Origin: Branchiostoma floridae | Taxonomy: Eukaryota; Chordata; Leptocardii; Amphioxiformes; Branchiostomatidae | DNA: 64,000 nucleotides | Reading direction: 5' to 3' | Assembly (NCBI RefSeq): GCF_000003815.2 | Contig: NC_049990.1 | Location: 16,342,200 to 16,406,199, forward strand | Part shown: positions 62,850-64,000 of the stretch, in pieces | Numbering within the stretch: position 1 is the first letter of the stretch | Layout of the letters: each line of letters starts with the position of its first letter | The notes under the pieces: model-generated | What the model was told of the DNA's origin: nothing | What the model saw: only the letters and a program-made list of their open reading frames with translations | Database searches by the model: none | Translations under genes and position numbers: made by a program

Positions 62850-63275
62850 AAGTAACAGCCAACCGCAATCAGATTAACTCAGCAAGTAGCTTAGACTGCT
62901 GTGCTTTTGTGGAATAATTCTGAGCAATAAGAAATTAACATCCAACTGCTGTCAGATGAACTCATGTCATGATCAGCATTAATAACTTGGACCTGCTGTG
63001 CTTTTATGGAATACTTTTGCACAATTAGTAACATCCAACCGCAATCAGATTAACTCAGCAAATAGCTTAGAGGGCTTTGCTTTTGTGGAATAATTCTTTA
63101 GTTAGCAATAAGTAAAATCCAACCGCAATCAGTTTAACTCAGCAAATAGCTTGGACCTGCTGTGCTTTTGCAGAATAATTATTAGCAATAAGTGACATCC
63201 AAACGCTATCAAATGAACTCAGCAAATTGCTTGGACCTGCTGTGCTTTTGCACAATAATTCTTAGCAATGAAATA
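62850..63275. repeat. About 90-bp minisatellite, five copies
   Basis: Units of CCAACCGCAATCAGATTAAC ... TGCTGTGCTTTTGTGGAATA ... TTAGCAATAAG recur near 62858, 62941, 63035, 63118 and 63197. It lies in the ECT2 intron after exon 21. From 63276 to 64000 nothing recognisable. Confidence 0.85.
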
Positions 63276-64000
63276 AACTGCTACAATTTCTATAGACAAA
63301 TGCAGTATATCTCAATCAGTGTGTATAGCTTGAGCCAATGAGAAGTTGATGTAAGTTAATGCAATCAACAAGATTGGTGTGCATAAGTGCAATTGATAAA
63401 CTAAGTTCCTGTTGCTATATTAGTGTTTAATTATCTGCTTGAAGATAAACATGACTACCAGAAGACAAACTTTGTGCTAGCTACAACTTCAACATGCAAT
63501 AATACTTTCCTTGATCTCTACAAAGTAGATAATGTACACTACTGAAAACAAATTTCTAAGTAAAAAAGATTTACCGTAAAGGCAAAAGTAAAGCAAGTCA
63601 CTGCACTGCATACTGTTAAACTTTTTGTCACAACAAAAATGATGAGCAAATAATGCTTTCAACTTGCAAGTAGCACTATCATAACTCCTGATATTTCATG
63701 TTTTGCAGAATACCCCAAGATGTCCTATATTCATTAGAAAAAGATGTGTAACTTCAAATGATTTGGTTGGCTAAAACCTTAAAAAAAAAAAGGCTTCCAA
63801 AATGACCCGCTTTGTGAAGTAACACAGTTAGAATTGTGACTTATTTAATCATTATCCAACTACTGTGTCATTGTACTACTAACTTACATTGTACATGTAC
63901 TAAACTGTGTGGTCTTACATGTACACCCCATTCCTAACACAAGGTGTCCAAACCTGACTATAACTTAACATGTTGGTGAACTAACTGGCACAATGTTGTA

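Overview
The window looks like a draft-genome scaffold from a cephalochordate (amphioxus, Branchiostoma). Evidence is the spliced GT-AG genes, three runs of N, dense tRNA-derived SINEs, LINE tails and foldback DNA elements, and shuffled protein modules (C-type lectin, kringle, frizzled, sushi, death effector) of the kind typical of amphioxus. The species is inference; no database was searched. All exon models were built by hand from reading frame, splice sites and protein-family recall.

Layout. 644-3771 (+): last three exons of a lysine-ketoglutarate reductase (LKR half of AASS) that ends with a stop, with no dehydrogenase half seen downstream. 3772-8585: repeats, two gaps and a dead reverse-transcriptase fragment. 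8586-21113 (-): the most striking locus. A complete Cys-loop (nicotinic-type) ligand-gated channel is preceded, in continuous reading frame, by signal peptide, (half) CUB, C-type lectin, mucin-like Thr/Pro repeats, LDLa, frizzled-like CRD, kringle and sushi exons. Nearly every extracellular exon is phase 1-1, and the 15 exons other than CUB add up to exactly 1119 codons including the stop. 21114-26407: duplicated upstream sequence, SINEs and a LINE tail. 26408-29953 (+): a three-exon gene coding for a death effector domain, an unrecognised module, a coiled coil and an NHL-type beta-propeller, with one in-frame TAA inside the propeller. 30002-31387: a foldback element made of about 20 short perfect palindromes.

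32501-38609 (-): ZNHIT1 (p18 subunit of the SRCAP/SWR1 chromatin remodeller), six exons, one intron apparently of the rare U12 AT-AC type. 38610-39060: a 451-bp head-to-head promoter with E2F, CCAAT, E-box and CRE-like sites. 39061-62813 (+): 21 exons of ECT2, the Rho GEF of cytokinesis (BRCT repeats, DH, PH), running off the right edge with roughly its last 50 residues missing. Its introns hold two independent tandem duplications of an exon end plus its 5' splice site, and a remarkable set of inverted-repeat elements.

A recurring theme is long- or short-TIR foldback elements that each repeat their own private GC-rich word (for example GCGAGATC, CAGCACTGG, GTCCCGTCCGTACCCC, GTGCACCC, CACTACGCTAA, TACCTGCAC, AAGTACCCCC). 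The two main candidates for a new biological system are the lectin/LDLa/frizzled/kringle/sushi-fused ion channel and the DED-NHL protein.
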